Source: Chitinophaga niastensis (GTDB lineage: Bacteria; Bacteroidota; Bacteroidia; Chitinophagales; Chitinophagaceae). From it: a stretch of DNA of 64,000 nt. A program made the translations under genes and the position numbers. How positions within the stretch are numbered: position 1 is the first letter of the stretch; each line of letters opens with the position of its first letter. The stretch covers positions 682,001-746,000 of the forward strand of contig NZ_PYAW01000003.1 of NCBI RefSeq assembly GCF_003014755.1, in the 5' to 3' direction. Of the stretch, positions 8,350 to 16,667 are shown piece after piece. Below the pieces are notes generated by a model. That model ran no database searches. It worked only from the letters and a program-made list of their open reading frames with translations, and was not told where the DNA came from.

Positions 8350-8709
8350 CTACATAAAAAATTGCTCAGACACCACTTTACCATCTTTCACCTGGTAAAC
8401 ACAAATCTCATCAAATGTCATACGGTCTTTACCTTTCATGGTAACATCCATGCTTAAAATAAAGGCAATGGAATTACCGGTTACCAATGGTTCAGAAACC
8501 TTGCTGCTATGAAATGCTTCCACCATAGATTCAAATTTGTGGCCCTTCTCAAGGATATTGGATAAGCCTTTCGTTTCTTTATCAAAGTCGGGGGTAGCAT
8601 AAGGTTCAATGCTCACTACATCATCCGCATATAATTCTTTTTGCGCCGCTTCATATTGTCCCTGCTGACAAAGTTCTGCGAGGCGGGTAGCAATTTCTTT
8701 TGTAGTCAT
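8350..8709 (-). CDS. SnoaL-like / NTF2-fold protein
   Basis: A 119-residue cytoplasmic protein with the features of small SnoaL-like (NTF2 fold) proteins. An N-terminal helix (IATRLAELCQQGQYEAAQKELYADDVVSIEP, quoted as the region near residues 6-36) is followed by alternating beta strands ending in DEICVYQVKDGKVVSEQFF. This fold serves both enzymes and ligand-binding proteins, and no catalytic pair can be assigned. It is a single gene, convergent with the LacI gene. The function is not known. Confidence 0.75.
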   Translation of the reverse strand: MTTKEIATRLAELCQQGQYEAAQKELYADDVVSIEPYATPDFDKETKGLSNILEKGHKFESMVEAFHSSKVSEPLVTGNSIAFILSMDVTMKGKDRMTFDEICVYQVKDGKVVSEQFFM

Positions 8710-8804
8710 GGTATTATTATTTTTAGTTTTAACTCACCAAATCTAACAAATTAAGACCGTTAATGTATGCTTCGGGCTGCTGATCAGGTAAATATAATAA
8801 TCGC

Positions 8805-9359
8805 TTAAAAACAGCTGTCCCTAAGCATTTTCATATAGGCAATGCCTTTTTCACGGGCAAAATTTACATTACGATCCGGAATATGCTCCGGGTGCGGATA
8901 ATGGGCTAATGCCTGCTCAATACTCTCTTCTCTTAAAAGATGCAACATCGGGTACAACGACCGGTTGGTATAATTTGCTGCATCATCCAGGGCAGTACCG
9001 GCAAACTGGTAAAGCGGGTGAAAACTGGCCAACTGATAGATGCCTTCGTATTTTTTCTGTCTCAATAATTTTTCTCCGGCATTCACCAGGTCGAGGTAAT
9101 CCGTAAACCGGGGAAATCCATCCGGAAAAATCAGTAAAGTAGTTTCAACAGCGGGGTTTTGATCCAGGTATATACATTCCTGCAATAAGGCTTCCCGGGC
9201 AGCGCTGAGCGTGGTGGCGCTATTTACCTGGTAACGAATACTATCGCGCTTTACTTCCCGGGCTGCAAACGGACAGAAATTACATCCCACTACCAGCTCT
9301 CTGATCCAGTTTTTTGTTTGTGTAATAATCTTATCTGTTTGTTCCACGTTGTATATCAT
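8805..9359 (-). CDS. DUF1415 family protein
   Basis: From the ATG at 9359 the protein is 184 residues and contains the DUF1415 pattern: WIRELVVGCNFCPFA near residue 18 with two close Cys, ETTLLIFPDGFPRFTDYLDL in the middle, and SLYPMLHLLREESIEQAL towards the end. The family is widespread and uncharacterised; the paired Cys may bind metal or be redox active, which is speculation. An upstream in-frame ATG at 9398 exists. I prefer 9359 because a TACCTTTG -7 box lies at 9365-9372 on this strand, so the transcript would begin almost at the start codon. It is followed upstream by another minus-strand gene. Confidence 0.85.
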   Translation of the reverse strand: MIYNVEQTDKIITQTKNWIRELVVGCNFCPFAAREVKRDSIRYQVNSATTLSAAREALLQECIYLDQNPAVETTLLIFPDGFPRFTDYLDLVNAGEKLLRQKKYEGIYQLASFHPLYQFAGTALDDAANYTNRSLYPMLHLLREESIEQALAHYPHPEHIPDRNVNFAREKGIAYMKMLRDSCF

Positions 9360-9404
9360 AGCTGCAAAGGTAATACAGCACCCGGACTTATCAGGCAATA
9401 ACGT

Positions 9405-9971
9405 TTAAGTGAACAGTGGTGCGTTGATAGATAAAGGCGCAAAATATTTAGCCACCACAGCTCCAAACTCCTGCTCCAGTGCCTGCCACTCTGCTGTAGC
9501 TAATGGTAAAAATCCTAATGTATCATTACCACCGGAAGCAATACAAAATCTTATTTCAAAATCCGGTTGTAAGGCATTATTTAATGCTATTAATGTGAGA
9601 TCCCTGTCTTCTGGTGTAATACTTAACTTCAGCTTATGCGCTTTTCCTTTATAGTGTATAATCAGCTCCAGCCCTGCATCTTTGAGGTCATTTACCGTCA
9701 CCGTAAGATGACCGGTATGCAATACATTTTCACAATACCGGATCATTGCTTCTTCTTCATCTCCCCAATCAATCCACATCACTATATCGTTGGTATCTCT
9801 GAAAGTATCATCAAAAAAAGTGGCTGATCCGTTTGATAAATAAGTCCTGATCAGTTGCATCTTATCACTACGATCCATTTTCTTTTCACTACCCTTGGGG
9901 GATGTAACCTTTGCCGGATCAGTATTTCCACTATTATTTCTGGCAAACCAGTTCTTAATTAAATCAAACAT
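9405..9971 (-). CDS. conserved hypothetical protein, unknown function
   Basis: I do not recognise this protein. From the ATG at 9971 it is 188 residues, beginning MFDLIKNWFARNNSGNTDP. A polar linker leads into a compact alpha/beta domain with blocks WIDWGDEEEAMIRYCENVL, LELIIHYKGKAHKLKL and FEIRFCIASGGNDTLGFLPL. There is no signal peptide or membrane segment, so it should be cytoplasmic. The frame is open to 10028, but the added residues are low-complexity. It lies between a methyltransferase and a DUF1415 gene on the same strand with short gaps, so the three could be cotranscribed. Confidence 0.65.
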   Translation of the reverse strand: MFDLIKNWFARNNSGNTDPAKVTSPKGSEKKMDRSDKMQLIRTYLSNGSATFFDDTFRDTNDIVMWIDWGDEEEAMIRYCENVLHTGHLTVTVNDLKDAGLELIIHYKGKAHKLKLSITPEDRDLTLIALNNALQPDFEIRFCIASGGNDTLGFLPLATAEWQALEQEFGAVVAKYFAPLSINAPLFT

Positions 9972-10031
9972 ATTCTTTTTTTGAAAAGGGGAAGATCCAT
10001 TACTTTTTATAATAAAAAATGCTGGCAATAA

Positions 10032-10949
10032 TTATCTTCTCGTAATAACAGTATTCTGAAAATGATCATCTACCTGGTAATGACGGATATCATATGTATC
10101 TGCTGATAAATATTCTTCTATCATGGGTAACTGTGGGGCATAATGATAACTACCACCGGGTTGCAGTGCACCGAGGATTTCCATATATTTTTTTGCATAG
10201 CCCAGGTGCTGCCCGTTACTACGCTGATGATGATGTAAGAAGTGATTAGAAAAGGAGAGATTGGAGATAATAGTACCCCAGTAATTGCCGGCCAGCTCGT
10301 ATTCCAGCCAGTCGCCCGCCTGCAGGTAATATTCCGGATCGTCAATAAAACGATCTATTCCAAAGGCCTCCACGCCGTTTTGGCGCAGGTGACGCACCAG
10401 GTTAGCGTTTTGTCCGCAGCCGATATCCAGCACCGGACCTTTCATGGTAGCGATATCCAGGCGTAATACAGCCAGCTGAATAGCTGGTGAATATTCCGCG
10501 CAAACTACTTCCTGCACATGCGAATGCGCAATGCCATTCACTTCACGGGCAAAAGGATTGGTTTGCAGCAGCCACTGCGTGAGGCGTTGTCCATGTAGTC
10601 TTTCCAGGTTGTCAAAATCATGAAATCTACTGCTGAGGGTGGTCACAATGTCGTCCAGCAGCGTGCTATATATGGCTTTTAAAGACACACCCGCAGCGCC
10701 CGATACATCTATGTACTGGTTAGCAGCACAGAAAGCCAGTTGCGCCTGTACGGTCAGGTAATGAACCAGACCTGCTGTCTGCCCATCCGCATCTAACTGT
10801 AAAATTTCCTGCGGATAGGTAGCCAGCAAGTACCTGGTATAAGGGGTCCACGCCAATAAGGCATCTTTCCCACCATAGAAAAGGTTTAGATTTTTGTTAT
10901 GATGATGTTGTGATGATATACTTTGAATGACCTTTTGGATAACAGACAT
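10032..10949 (-). CDS. class I SAM-dependent methyltransferase-like protein
   Basis: The 305-residue cytoplasmic protein contains the SAM-binding motif VLDIGCGQNANLVRHLRQNG near residues 173-192, followed by VEAFGIDRF as motif II. These are hallmarks of Rossmann-fold methyltransferases. The N-terminal 150 residues are helical and not familiar; the substrate cannot be named. The C-terminal part has the His-rich stretch NHFLHHHQRSNGQHLGYAKK. A TATCTTTG -7 box is at 10968-10975 on the minus strand, giving a short leader. It heads a possible minus-strand group with the genes at 9405 and 8805. Confidence 0.75.
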   Translation of the reverse strand: MSVIQKVIQSISSQHHHNKNLNLFYGGKDALLAWTPYTRYLLATYPQEILQLDADGQTAGLVHYLTVQAQLAFCAANQYIDVSGAAGVSLKAIYSTLLDDIVTTLSSRFHDFDNLERLHGQRLTQWLLQTNPFAREVNGIAHSHVQEVVCAEYSPAIQLAVLRLDIATMKGPVLDIGCGQNANLVRHLRQNGVEAFGIDRFIDDPEYYLQAGDWLEYELAGNYWGTIISNLSFSNHFLHHHQRSNGQHLGYAKKYMEILGALQPGGSYHYAPQLPMIEEYLSADTYDIRHYQVDDHFQNTVITRR

Positions 10950-11151
10950 GCGAACACTTTAGAAATACAAAGATACGCCGCCTTTAAGGATTACTGGTAG
11001 GTAATCCGTACAATCCTCCTGGTGGTAGAGTAATCGTGCTTTGTAAAGCCATCAACATCGCCTTTTCGCCATTCTGCGGTAAAATCCTGCTGATACCACC
11101 GCTCACAGCATTATCGTTAAGAGAAATGCCTCCACTGGCCGATATAGCTAA

Positions 11152-12114
11152 CTAATATTCCCTGTCTGTAGTGTACCGCACCAACTCTTCTAATGCTGTT
11201 CTTGCGGGCGACGCAGGGAAAGTATATAATAACTGAAACGCTTCATCCCTATACGTCATCATCTTCTCTTCCGCATACTGCAGGCCGCCGGACTTGTTCA
11301 CTTCTTCCACTACATAATTCACTTTATCTTTATCTGTATGCTGGTACTTTACTATATGGAGCAACTTTTTACGGAGTACAGGATCGCAATGTTGGAGTGT
11401 ATATATAAGTGGCAGCGTCACTTTTCTTTCCTTGATATCATTTCCGGTGGGTTTACCAATATTTGTTTTACCATAATCAAACAGGTCGTCTTTCAGTTGA
11501 AATGCCATGCCTACTTTCTGACCAAAATCATGCAGCTGCCGGATGGATGTTTCATCATCAAAGGTAGAAGAGGCACCGGCGGCACAAGCCGCTGCCAGGA
11601 AAGAAGCCGTTTTTGCATTGATCAGCTCATAATAGTCTTTCTCTTCAAAACTCAGCTTATTGGTTTTTGTCATCTGCAACAACTCCCCTTCAATCATCTG
11701 CCGGATAGCAGCTGAATAAATATTGAGAATTTTGAAGTCGCTGTTATCCAAAGACAACAATACACCTTTTGTAAAAAGATGATCTCCCACCATAACGGCT
11801 ATACGATTTTTCCACAATGCATTTACAGAGAAAGCGCCGCGCCGCTTCATAGAGTCGTCTACCATATCATCATGCACAAGGGAAGCAGTATGCAGGAGTT
11901 CCACCAGTAAGGCAGCCCGGTAGCTGCTATCATTGATAGTACCTCCCAACTGGGCGCATAACAGTACAAACATAGGCCGCATCTGCTTTCCCTTATGGGC
12001 AGAAATGTCCTGCATGATCCTGTTAAGCAATGCCACGTCACTTTTCATGGCATCATTAAATATCTCTTCAAACCGGTTAAGCTCCGTACCTATAGTTTCC
12101 CTGGCTAACTGCAT
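11152..12114 (-). CDS. polyprenyl diphosphate synthase (octaprenyl-type trans-prenyltransferase)
   Basis: The 320-residue protein is a trans-isoprenyl diphosphate synthase. The first Asp-rich motif HDDMVDD is at residues 81-87 and the second, KDDLFD, at about 208-213; both bind Mg2+ and diphosphate. KGKQMRPMFVLLCAQ near residue 41 supplies the conserved Lys-Arg substrate contacts. Such enzymes extend FPP with IPP to the side chain of menaquinone. Length and the C-terminal LEELVRYTTDREY are normal for Bacteroidota. The frame continues open for 55 codons after the stop (to 10984), which looks like chance or decay rather than part of the enzyme. Confidence 0.92.
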   Translation of the reverse strand: MQLARETIGTELNRFEEIFNDAMKSDVALLNRIMQDISAHKGKQMRPMFVLLCAQLGGTINDSSYRAALLVELLHTASLVHDDMVDDSMKRRGAFSVNALWKNRIAVMVGDHLFTKGVLLSLDNSDFKILNIYSAAIRQMIEGELLQMTKTNKLSFEEKDYYELINAKTASFLAAACAAGASSTFDDETSIRQLHDFGQKVGMAFQLKDDLFDYGKTNIGKPTGNDIKERKVTLPLIYTLQHCDPVLRKKLLHIVKYQHTDKDKVNYVVEEVNKSGGLQYAEEKMMTYRDEAFQLLYTFPASPARTALEELVRYTTDREY

Positions 12115-12376
12115 AATAAATAAAGCAACTAAATGCGGCCGAAATTACTACTTCTGCGGGAAACCTGAGCCTGCGCTATTTTATCAGTAGGAAGCAATGC
12201 TTTATTATTGCTGTAGAGCAACCTCTTCCCCGACGGCGATAAAATTCCACACATTGTACCGTACAAATATTTTACGGAGGCCAACAAACCCGCCATGGAA
12301 GGGCTTCTGGCAATGGCATTTCCTTTGCACTTCACAAAAGATAACCTACTGGTAAAATCAGGTAAATTTTTCACGG

Positions 12377-12805
12377 ATGTTTAATAATATTCAGATAATA
12401 GTAGCCGAAGATGATCCCGAAGACGTATTTATTATGCAGATGATGAGTAAGGAACTGTCATTTTCGGATACGATTCATTTTGTGAAAGATGGAGTATATG
12501 TACTGGATTACCTGGAAGGACTACACGAAAACCAAATGCCTATGCTGATTATCCTGGATCTCAACATGCCCCGTTTATCGGGCACACAAACCCTGGAGGC
12601 ATTGAAACAAGACGAGCGGTATAAAAATATACCGGTCATTATCTATTCCACCTTCCTGAATGAAATTCAGATGAAAGCATGTATGAAATTAGGCGCAAAA
12701 GCCTATATAATTAAGCCCAATACCTACGAAGAAGGATTAAAAACAATGCAGCAATTCCACGATTATAGCATTGGAAGCATCGCATATCCGGCAATGACAG
12801 GTTAA
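12377..12805 (+). CDS. single-domain response regulator (REC)
   Basis: The 142-residue protein is almost only a receiver domain. The acidic triad is EDD at residues 11-13, the phosphoacceptor is Asp61 in LIILDLNMP, the switch residue is Ser91 in VIIYST, and the conserved Lys is Lys113 in IIKPNT. There is no output domain, so it probably relays phosphate or acts by protein contact, as in phosphorelays with hybrid kinases. This layout resembles Rcp1-type regulators that pair with phytochrome-like kinases, but no kinase lies nearby. The next gene is an AraC regulator 57 nt downstream on the same strand. Confidence 0.92.
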   Translation: MFNNIQIIVAEDDPEDVFIMQMMSKELSFSDTIHFVKDGVYVLDYLEGLHENQMPMLIILDLNMPRLSGTQTLEALKQDERYKNIPVIIYSTFLNEIQMKACMKLGAKAYIIKPNTYEEGLKTMQQFHDYSIGSIAYPAMTG

Positions 12806-12862
12806 ATAAATACCCAATTAAATTCCCCGGGCAATTTCATCATTCCTGATTATCTTTATAAC

Positions 12863-13681
12863 ATGTTGCAATACCAGGAACTTTTACCGCTGTCGCCCCG
12901 GCTGCTGCCATACATTGAAAGCTACTTTACCATCTCAGGTGCGGGAAAAATTCCCACAAAGTATATCATGCCCCGTCCGGGAACAGCCTTAACCATTGAT
13001 TTTACAGGTAAGTATTACAATGGAGACAATTTCCTGAAAATGGCGCTCTGCGGACCACATGAACAACCCTACCTGATCAGTTCGCACACTTCCCAAACAG
13101 ACTGCATCGTTATAAAATTTACGTCCTTCGGGCTTAGCCGTTTTATCAATATCCCCCTGAATACACTGGTGAACCAGGTGGTAGATGCAACGGATATTTT
13201 TGATAAAGAGATGACCACCTTATTTTCCCGGCTGGAAGACCACTCCTCCCCTATACAACGGATACGCCTATTGGAAAACTATTTACTGCAACGCCTGAAC
13301 GAACCCGTGAACACTGACATATCTATTTTCCGGATGGCCGGTCAGATTGCATTACAACAGGAAAATCTGTCCATACCCACGTTGCTGGAGGATATCCCAC
13401 TGAGTATCCGCCAAACCGAGCGTCGTTTCAAACAGCTGATCGGAACCGATCTGCAAACTTATCTCCGCGTTTGCCGTTTCAACGCAGCTAAAAAACTACT
13501 GCTCCATAGCACCTCCCGGCGCCTCACCGATATTGCCTACAATGCGCAATACTACGACCAGGCCCATTTCTCCAATGAATTCAAACGCCTTTCCGGCATC
13601 AGGCCCGGCAAATACGATGCCTGTGGCGAAAGCCGGCATGCAGCCCCACACACAAAAGATGTCGTTCTGATACAATTCTGA
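12863..13681 (+). CDS. AraC family regulator with DUF6597-like sensor
   Basis: The 272-residue protein opens with a DUF6597-like N-terminal domain (LLPLSPRLLPYIESYFTI), common in Bacteroidota AraC-type regulators. The C-terminal HTH_18 region runs from about residue 160. It has PTLLEDIPLSIRQTERRFKQ and the conserved AYNAQYYDQAHFSNEFKRLSG second HTH (quoted in part). The protein is cytoplasmic and binds DNA; the effector is unknown. It is followed 38 nt later by a short-chain dehydrogenase with its own -7 box, which is a possible target. Confidence 0.88.
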   Translation: MLQYQELLPLSPRLLPYIESYFTISGAGKIPTKYIMPRPGTALTIDFTGKYYNGDNFLKMALCGPHEQPYLISSHTSQTDCIVIKFTSFGLSRFINIPLNTLVNQVVDATDIFDKEMTTLFSRLEDHSSPIQRIRLLENYLLQRLNEPVNTDISIFRMAGQIALQQENLSIPTLLEDIPLSIRQTERRFKQLIGTDLQTYLRVCRFNAAKKLLLHSTSRRLTDIAYNAQYYDQAHFSNEFKRLSGIRPGKYDACGESRHAAPHTKDVVLIQF

Positions 13682-13696
13682 AGACCCGCCGCCATG

Positions 13697-13704
13697 TAAA
13701 TTTG
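13697..13704 (+). promoter_or_regulatory. -7 box (TAAATTTG) for the SDR gene
   Basis: TAAATTTG matches TAnnTTTG exactly. It lies 15 nt before the ATG at 13720, which supports that start over the more distal in-frame codon at 13702. No clear TTG lies at the usual 19-nt spacing. Confidence 0.5.
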
Positions 13705-13719
13705 TATAAAATTACAAAC

Positions 13720-14535
13720 ATGGATCTCGGATTATCAGCTAAAACAATACTCATTACCGGTGGAAGCAAAGGCATCGGAGAAGCTACTGCAATGGCATTT
13801 GCCAAAGAACCCGGCACACAGGTAGCTATCACTTATTTTCAGGGCAAAACGCAGGCGGAAAGCATCGTTGATAAAATCAATGCTGCCGGTGGCAAAGCCA
13901 TGGCTGTATACATGGAGCTCGGCAACCACCCATCCATCATACAAGCCGTGGAAGAGGTAGTACAGGCATGGGGACAAATAGATGTGCTGGTAAATAATGC
14001 TATCCAATGGGGTAACGCTGAATACCGCGGAAAACACCTGGAAGAAATTCCAATATCTGCCTGGGAATACGTGATTAATACCAATCTCTTTAGCCTGGTA
14101 AAACTTACACAACTGGTATTGCCGTATATGCGTAACCGTAACTGGGGCCGCATCGTAAATATCTCCAGCGATCTCGCCTTCGACAGCATGAAAGGTTCCG
14201 GTGCATACAGCGCCTTAAAAGCCTCCCTGTTGGGTCTTACCGCCAATCTGGTAGAAGAATATTCGCCCTATAATATTCTCACCAACACCGTCGTGCCCAG
14301 CTGGACACAAACCGAAAAAGCCCTGCAATACTTTCCGGCCAGTTTACATGAAGCTATGAAACAAGCCTTTCCCACCGGAAGGATTACCCAGCCGGAAGAT
14401 GTAGCCAATACCATCTTGTTTTTGTGCTCCGCAGCCAACGGGCATGTAAATGGAGAAACCATCAGGGTTACAGGTAAAGGAGCAATGCCATTGATGAATC
14501 ACGTGATCAAAGGGCATATGGCAGCGGCAAAATAA
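13720..14535 (+). CDS. short-chain dehydrogenase/reductase (SDR)
   Basis: A classical SDR of 271 residues. The cofactor motif TGGSKGIG is near residue 14, VNNAIQWGN replaces the usual NNAG region, the catalytic Ser lies in IVNISSDLAF, and the YxxxK motif is YSALK about 13 residues further on. These enzymes use NAD(P)H to reduce or oxidise carbonyl/alcohol groups in the cytoplasm. The substrate is not evident. The C-terminus (HVNGETIRVTGKGAMPL) departs a little from the common GxxxxVDGG ending. It sits directly downstream of an AraC regulator on the same strand, and is followed by a terminator. Confidence 0.9.
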   Translation: MDLGLSAKTILITGGSKGIGEATAMAFAKEPGTQVAITYFQGKTQAESIVDKINAAGGKAMAVYMELGNHPSIIQAVEEVVQAWGQIDVLVNNAIQWGNAEYRGKHLEEIPISAWEYVINTNLFSLVKLTQLVLPYMRNRNWGRIVNISSDLAFDSMKGSGAYSALKASLLGLTANLVEEYSPYNILTNTVVPSWTQTEKALQYFPASLHEAMKQAFPTGRITQPEDVANTILFLCSAANGHVNGETIRVTGKGAMPLMNHVIKGHMAAAK

Positions 14536-14542
14536 TTATGGT

Positions 14543-14582
14543 AAAACCCCGGAAGGGCAGCATTCTGTCAAAATGGGGTTTT
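14543..14582. terminator. terminator hairpin after the SDR gene
   Basis: AAAACCCC at 14543-14550 pairs with GGGGTTTT at 14575-14582 across a 24-nt loop that has its own partial pairing. It lies between the convergent SDR gene and the DoxX end of the RiPP operon. Confidence 0.5.
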
Positions 14583-14593
14583 GCTTTATATGA

Positions 14594-15019
14594 TTACCTG
14601 CGTTCCAAAAAGTAATCAATACCAATCCTCCCGCTACCAAATATTAACAGCGTGAACAGCATAATAATATAGTACAGCGGAATTTCATAACCATTATCAC
14701 CGGCTGCAAAGCCATTGGCCCCGTGTACAGTGATAATAGCAATGATCAGGCTAAAAATCAGCGGAATGGTAATATAGCGTACAAACAAGCCCAGTGTTAA
14801 TAACACCACGCCCAGCACTTCTGTAATGCCTACCATGTAAGCGCTCACATAAGGCATGGGTATATGTAGCAGCACAAACCAATCGCCAATACCGTGAATA
14901 TCTTTCCACTTCATAGTAGCCGGTAAATAAAAGCCATAAGCCAGTACCAGCCGCATTAACAGTAAAGGCAAATCCTTTAAGGATGATAGGCGACGGGCAA
15001 AAGAAGCGTAGGTGCGCAT
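14594..15019 (-). CDS. hvfD: DoxX family membrane protein of the RiPP operon (HvfD-like)
   Basis: The 141-residue protein has four hydrophobic segments with the DoxX pattern: LLLMRLVLAYGFYLPATMKW at residues 20-39, then GITEVLGVVLLTLGLFVRY and a C-terminal SGRIGIDYFLERR. DoxX proteins are inner-membrane proteins often found with redox or metal functions. Here the start codon lies 3 nt after the stop of the DUF2063 gene, so it is the last gene of the four-gene operon. A DoxX-type hvfD is part of the Haemophilus hvf locus. Its task there is not settled; electron transfer or export support are guesses. Confidence 0.85.
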   Translation of the reverse strand: MRTYASFARRLSSLKDLPLLLMRLVLAYGFYLPATMKWKDIHGIGDWFVLLHIPMPYVSAYMVGITEVLGVVLLTLGLFVRYITIPLIFSLIIAIITVHGANGFAAGDNGYEIPLYYIIMLFTLLIFGSGRIGIDYFLERR

Positions 15020-15022
15020 ATG

Positions 15023-15772
15023 TTACGATTGAAAGCCCAGCACGAAGTGCTGTTGCTGCATGTGTTGTAAAAAGTCGATGGTATCTTCTTCCAGTGTATC
15101 CGTGTCCGTTATATTCAACTGCGGTGCATAATCCAGTATATCCCTTACCGTTATACCCAATACCAGTTGCTCTGTTAAAAATGCCAGCCAGGGCGATAAA
15201 TCTATAAACTCCACATTACCTGTTTCCGCATCACGATACAGCAACACAAAATAAGCTCCCTTATTTTGTATCATTTTTTTGGGATTAGCTTCCAGGTGAA
15301 CAGGGTAGGCAAAAGAAAGCAATTTATGCTCAGGATTCAATACCAACGGCGTTTCCAGCCAGTCACCCTGTAAGGTAAAAGGTGGTGCAGGGATATCTTC
15401 CATATTATACACTTCCATTTCTGCCCACTCAAAACCCAGCAGGTCATTCAGATAAGGAATGTCATATACTTCTTCCCAATTATTTTCTACAGCATAAGTG
15501 TAAAACTCCAGCGGCAATTTCCACACCTGGTACGACTGACAGGCATGGTTGGCAAAAAAATCTTTCACCATCTTATTCCATTTCCTGACAGGAATATTTT
15601 TAAAGGCAATAGGGAAAGCACTTTCCATGGTGTCGTTAATCATGTTAAACACCAGGGCGCGGTAGTATTTCAGCCTGTTGGGAGTAACGCCGGGCAAGCG
15701 CACTTTTTCACCTGTTCTGCAATAGGCAGAAAAAGTTTGCTGTATATGATAGGTGTCAGGCAACAAGTTCAT
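15023..15772 (-). CDS. hvfC: DUF2063 partner protein of the MNIO enzyme (HvfC-like)
   Basis: The 249-residue protein carries the DUF2063 N-terminal signature, RLKYYRALVFNMINDTMESA followed by FP, near residues 30-52, and the typical later block WAEMEVYNMEDIPAP. In hvf and bufferin loci this protein partners the MNIO enzyme, binding the precursor peptide and presenting it to the active site. The old label putative DNA-binding is misleading here. Its start overlaps the end of the MNIO gene by 17 nt, which points to translational coupling and matched amounts. It is cytoplasmic, with no signal or membrane segment. Confidence 0.9.
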   Translation of the reverse strand: MNLLPDTYHIQQTFSAYCRTGEKVRLPGVTPNRLKYYRALVFNMINDTMESAFPIAFKNIPVRKWNKMVKDFFANHACQSYQVWKLPLEFYTYAVENNWEEVYDIPYLNDLLGFEWAEMEVYNMEDIPAPPFTLQGDWLETPLVLNPEHKLLSFAYPVHLEANPKKMIQNKGAYFVLLYRDAETGNVEFIDLSPWLAFLTEQLVLGITVRDILDYAPQLNITDTDTLEEDTIDFLQHMQQQHFVLGFQS

Positions 15773-16583
15773 TTTTCAGTTTCCATTGTTTGTGACAAAT
15801 ATTTTTCAGTCTTGATAACTCACCCTGCAGCTCCTGCATCTCCGGAATATTAAAATCCCTTTCAAGCAATACAGGTACGGGTTGCAGGTGTTGCAGCGTC
15901 CATTCAAACAGGTCGTATACCGGATCAATAATGGGCTCACCATGTGTATCAATAATCAGATCAGGCGCCACCTGCTCATGACCAGCCATATGAATGTAAG
16001 CTACCTTATCCAGCGGCAGCTGCTGTATAAACGCTTTTGCATCGTACTGATGATTAAAAGCATTTACATAAATATTATTAACATCCAGCAGCAACTGACA
16101 ACCAGATTGACGTACAATTTCATTGATAAAATCCACCTCACTCATTTCTGCCGCCACAGGTGTATAATAAGATACTATTTCCATGGCCAGCGGCCGCTCC
16201 AGATAATCCTGCACCTGCCGGATGCGGCCCGCAATATGTTTCACGGCATCCATCCGGAATGGGATAGGCAACAGATCATACATATGCGCGTTATCGCATT
16301 TGGAATAGCTCAGATGCTCAGAATATAACTGCACTTTATATTCGTTCAGAAATGTTTTGACGTAATGCAGAAACTCTTTGTTTAACTCCTCCGGACTACC
16401 AATAGACAAGGAAAGTCCATGACATAAAACCGGGTATTTCTCCACCACACGATGCAATACTTTCTTCCAGTAGCCGCCGATGTTCATCCAGTTTTCAGGA
16501 GCAAACTCAATAAAGTCGGGCTTTATATGTTCCCCGCTGATCATCTCTTCCGCAAACTCTCTGCGAAAACCTATACCTACCAT
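15756..16583 (-). CDS. hvfB: MNIO (DUF692) multinuclear iron oxidase (HvfB-like)
   Basis: From the ATG at 16583 the protein begins MVGIGFRREFAEEM, the usual DUF692 start; the open frame to 16655 adds no family sequence. It is a 275-residue TIM barrel. Expected metal-site regions are visible: FIEFAPENWMNIGG at 24-37, CHGLSLSIGS at 54-63, SEHLSYS at 88-94, LLLDVNNIYVNA, AYIHMAGHE, DTHGEPI and VLLERDFNIP. MNIO enzymes are iron enzymes that oxidise Cys residues of RiPP precursors, in the EGKCG class to oxazolone/thioamide groups that bind copper. The precursor encoded just upstream has that motif. The reaction here is inferred from the family. Confidence 0.93.
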   Translation of the reverse strand: MVGIGFRREFAEEMISGEHIKPDFIEFAPENWMNIGGYWKKVLHRVVEKYPVLCHGLSLSIGSPEELNKEFLHYVKTFLNEYKVQLYSEHLSYSKCDNAHMYDLLPIPFRMDAVKHIAGRIRQVQDYLERPLAMEIVSYYTPVAAEMSEVDFINEIVRQSGCQLLLDVNNIYVNAFNHQYDAKAFIQQLPLDKVAYIHMAGHEQVAPDLIIDTHGEPIIDPVYDLFEWTLQHLQPVPVLLERDFNIPEMQELQGELSRLKNICHKQWKLKNELVA

Positions 16584-16619
16584 GATGATAATATTTATGG
16601 CGTTACGGTAAAAACAGTG

Positions 16620-16652
16620 AAAGGCCGGTTGTTGCGTACCACGCCGGCCTTT
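16620..16652 (-). terminator. hairpin between precursor and MNIO genes (terminator or attenuator)
   Basis: AAAGGCCGG at 16620-16628 and CCGGCCTTT at 16644-16652 form a perfect 9-bp stem with a 15-nt loop. Read on the minus strand the stem is followed by CACTG and then TTTTT. It occupies the 84-nt gap after the precursor stop, a place where partial termination would raise precursor mRNA above enzyme mRNA. Confidence 0.6.
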
Positions 16653-16667
16653 CAACTGGTTAAAAAA

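Noticed and set aside
12129..12374. 81-codon minus-strand frame just upstream of the prenyl synthase, and a 60-codon plus-strand frame (about 12209-12394) across the same bases
   Set aside because: Neither shows a recognisable family, signal or codon pattern strong enough to call. The plus-strand frame has no start and runs into the response-regulator gene.
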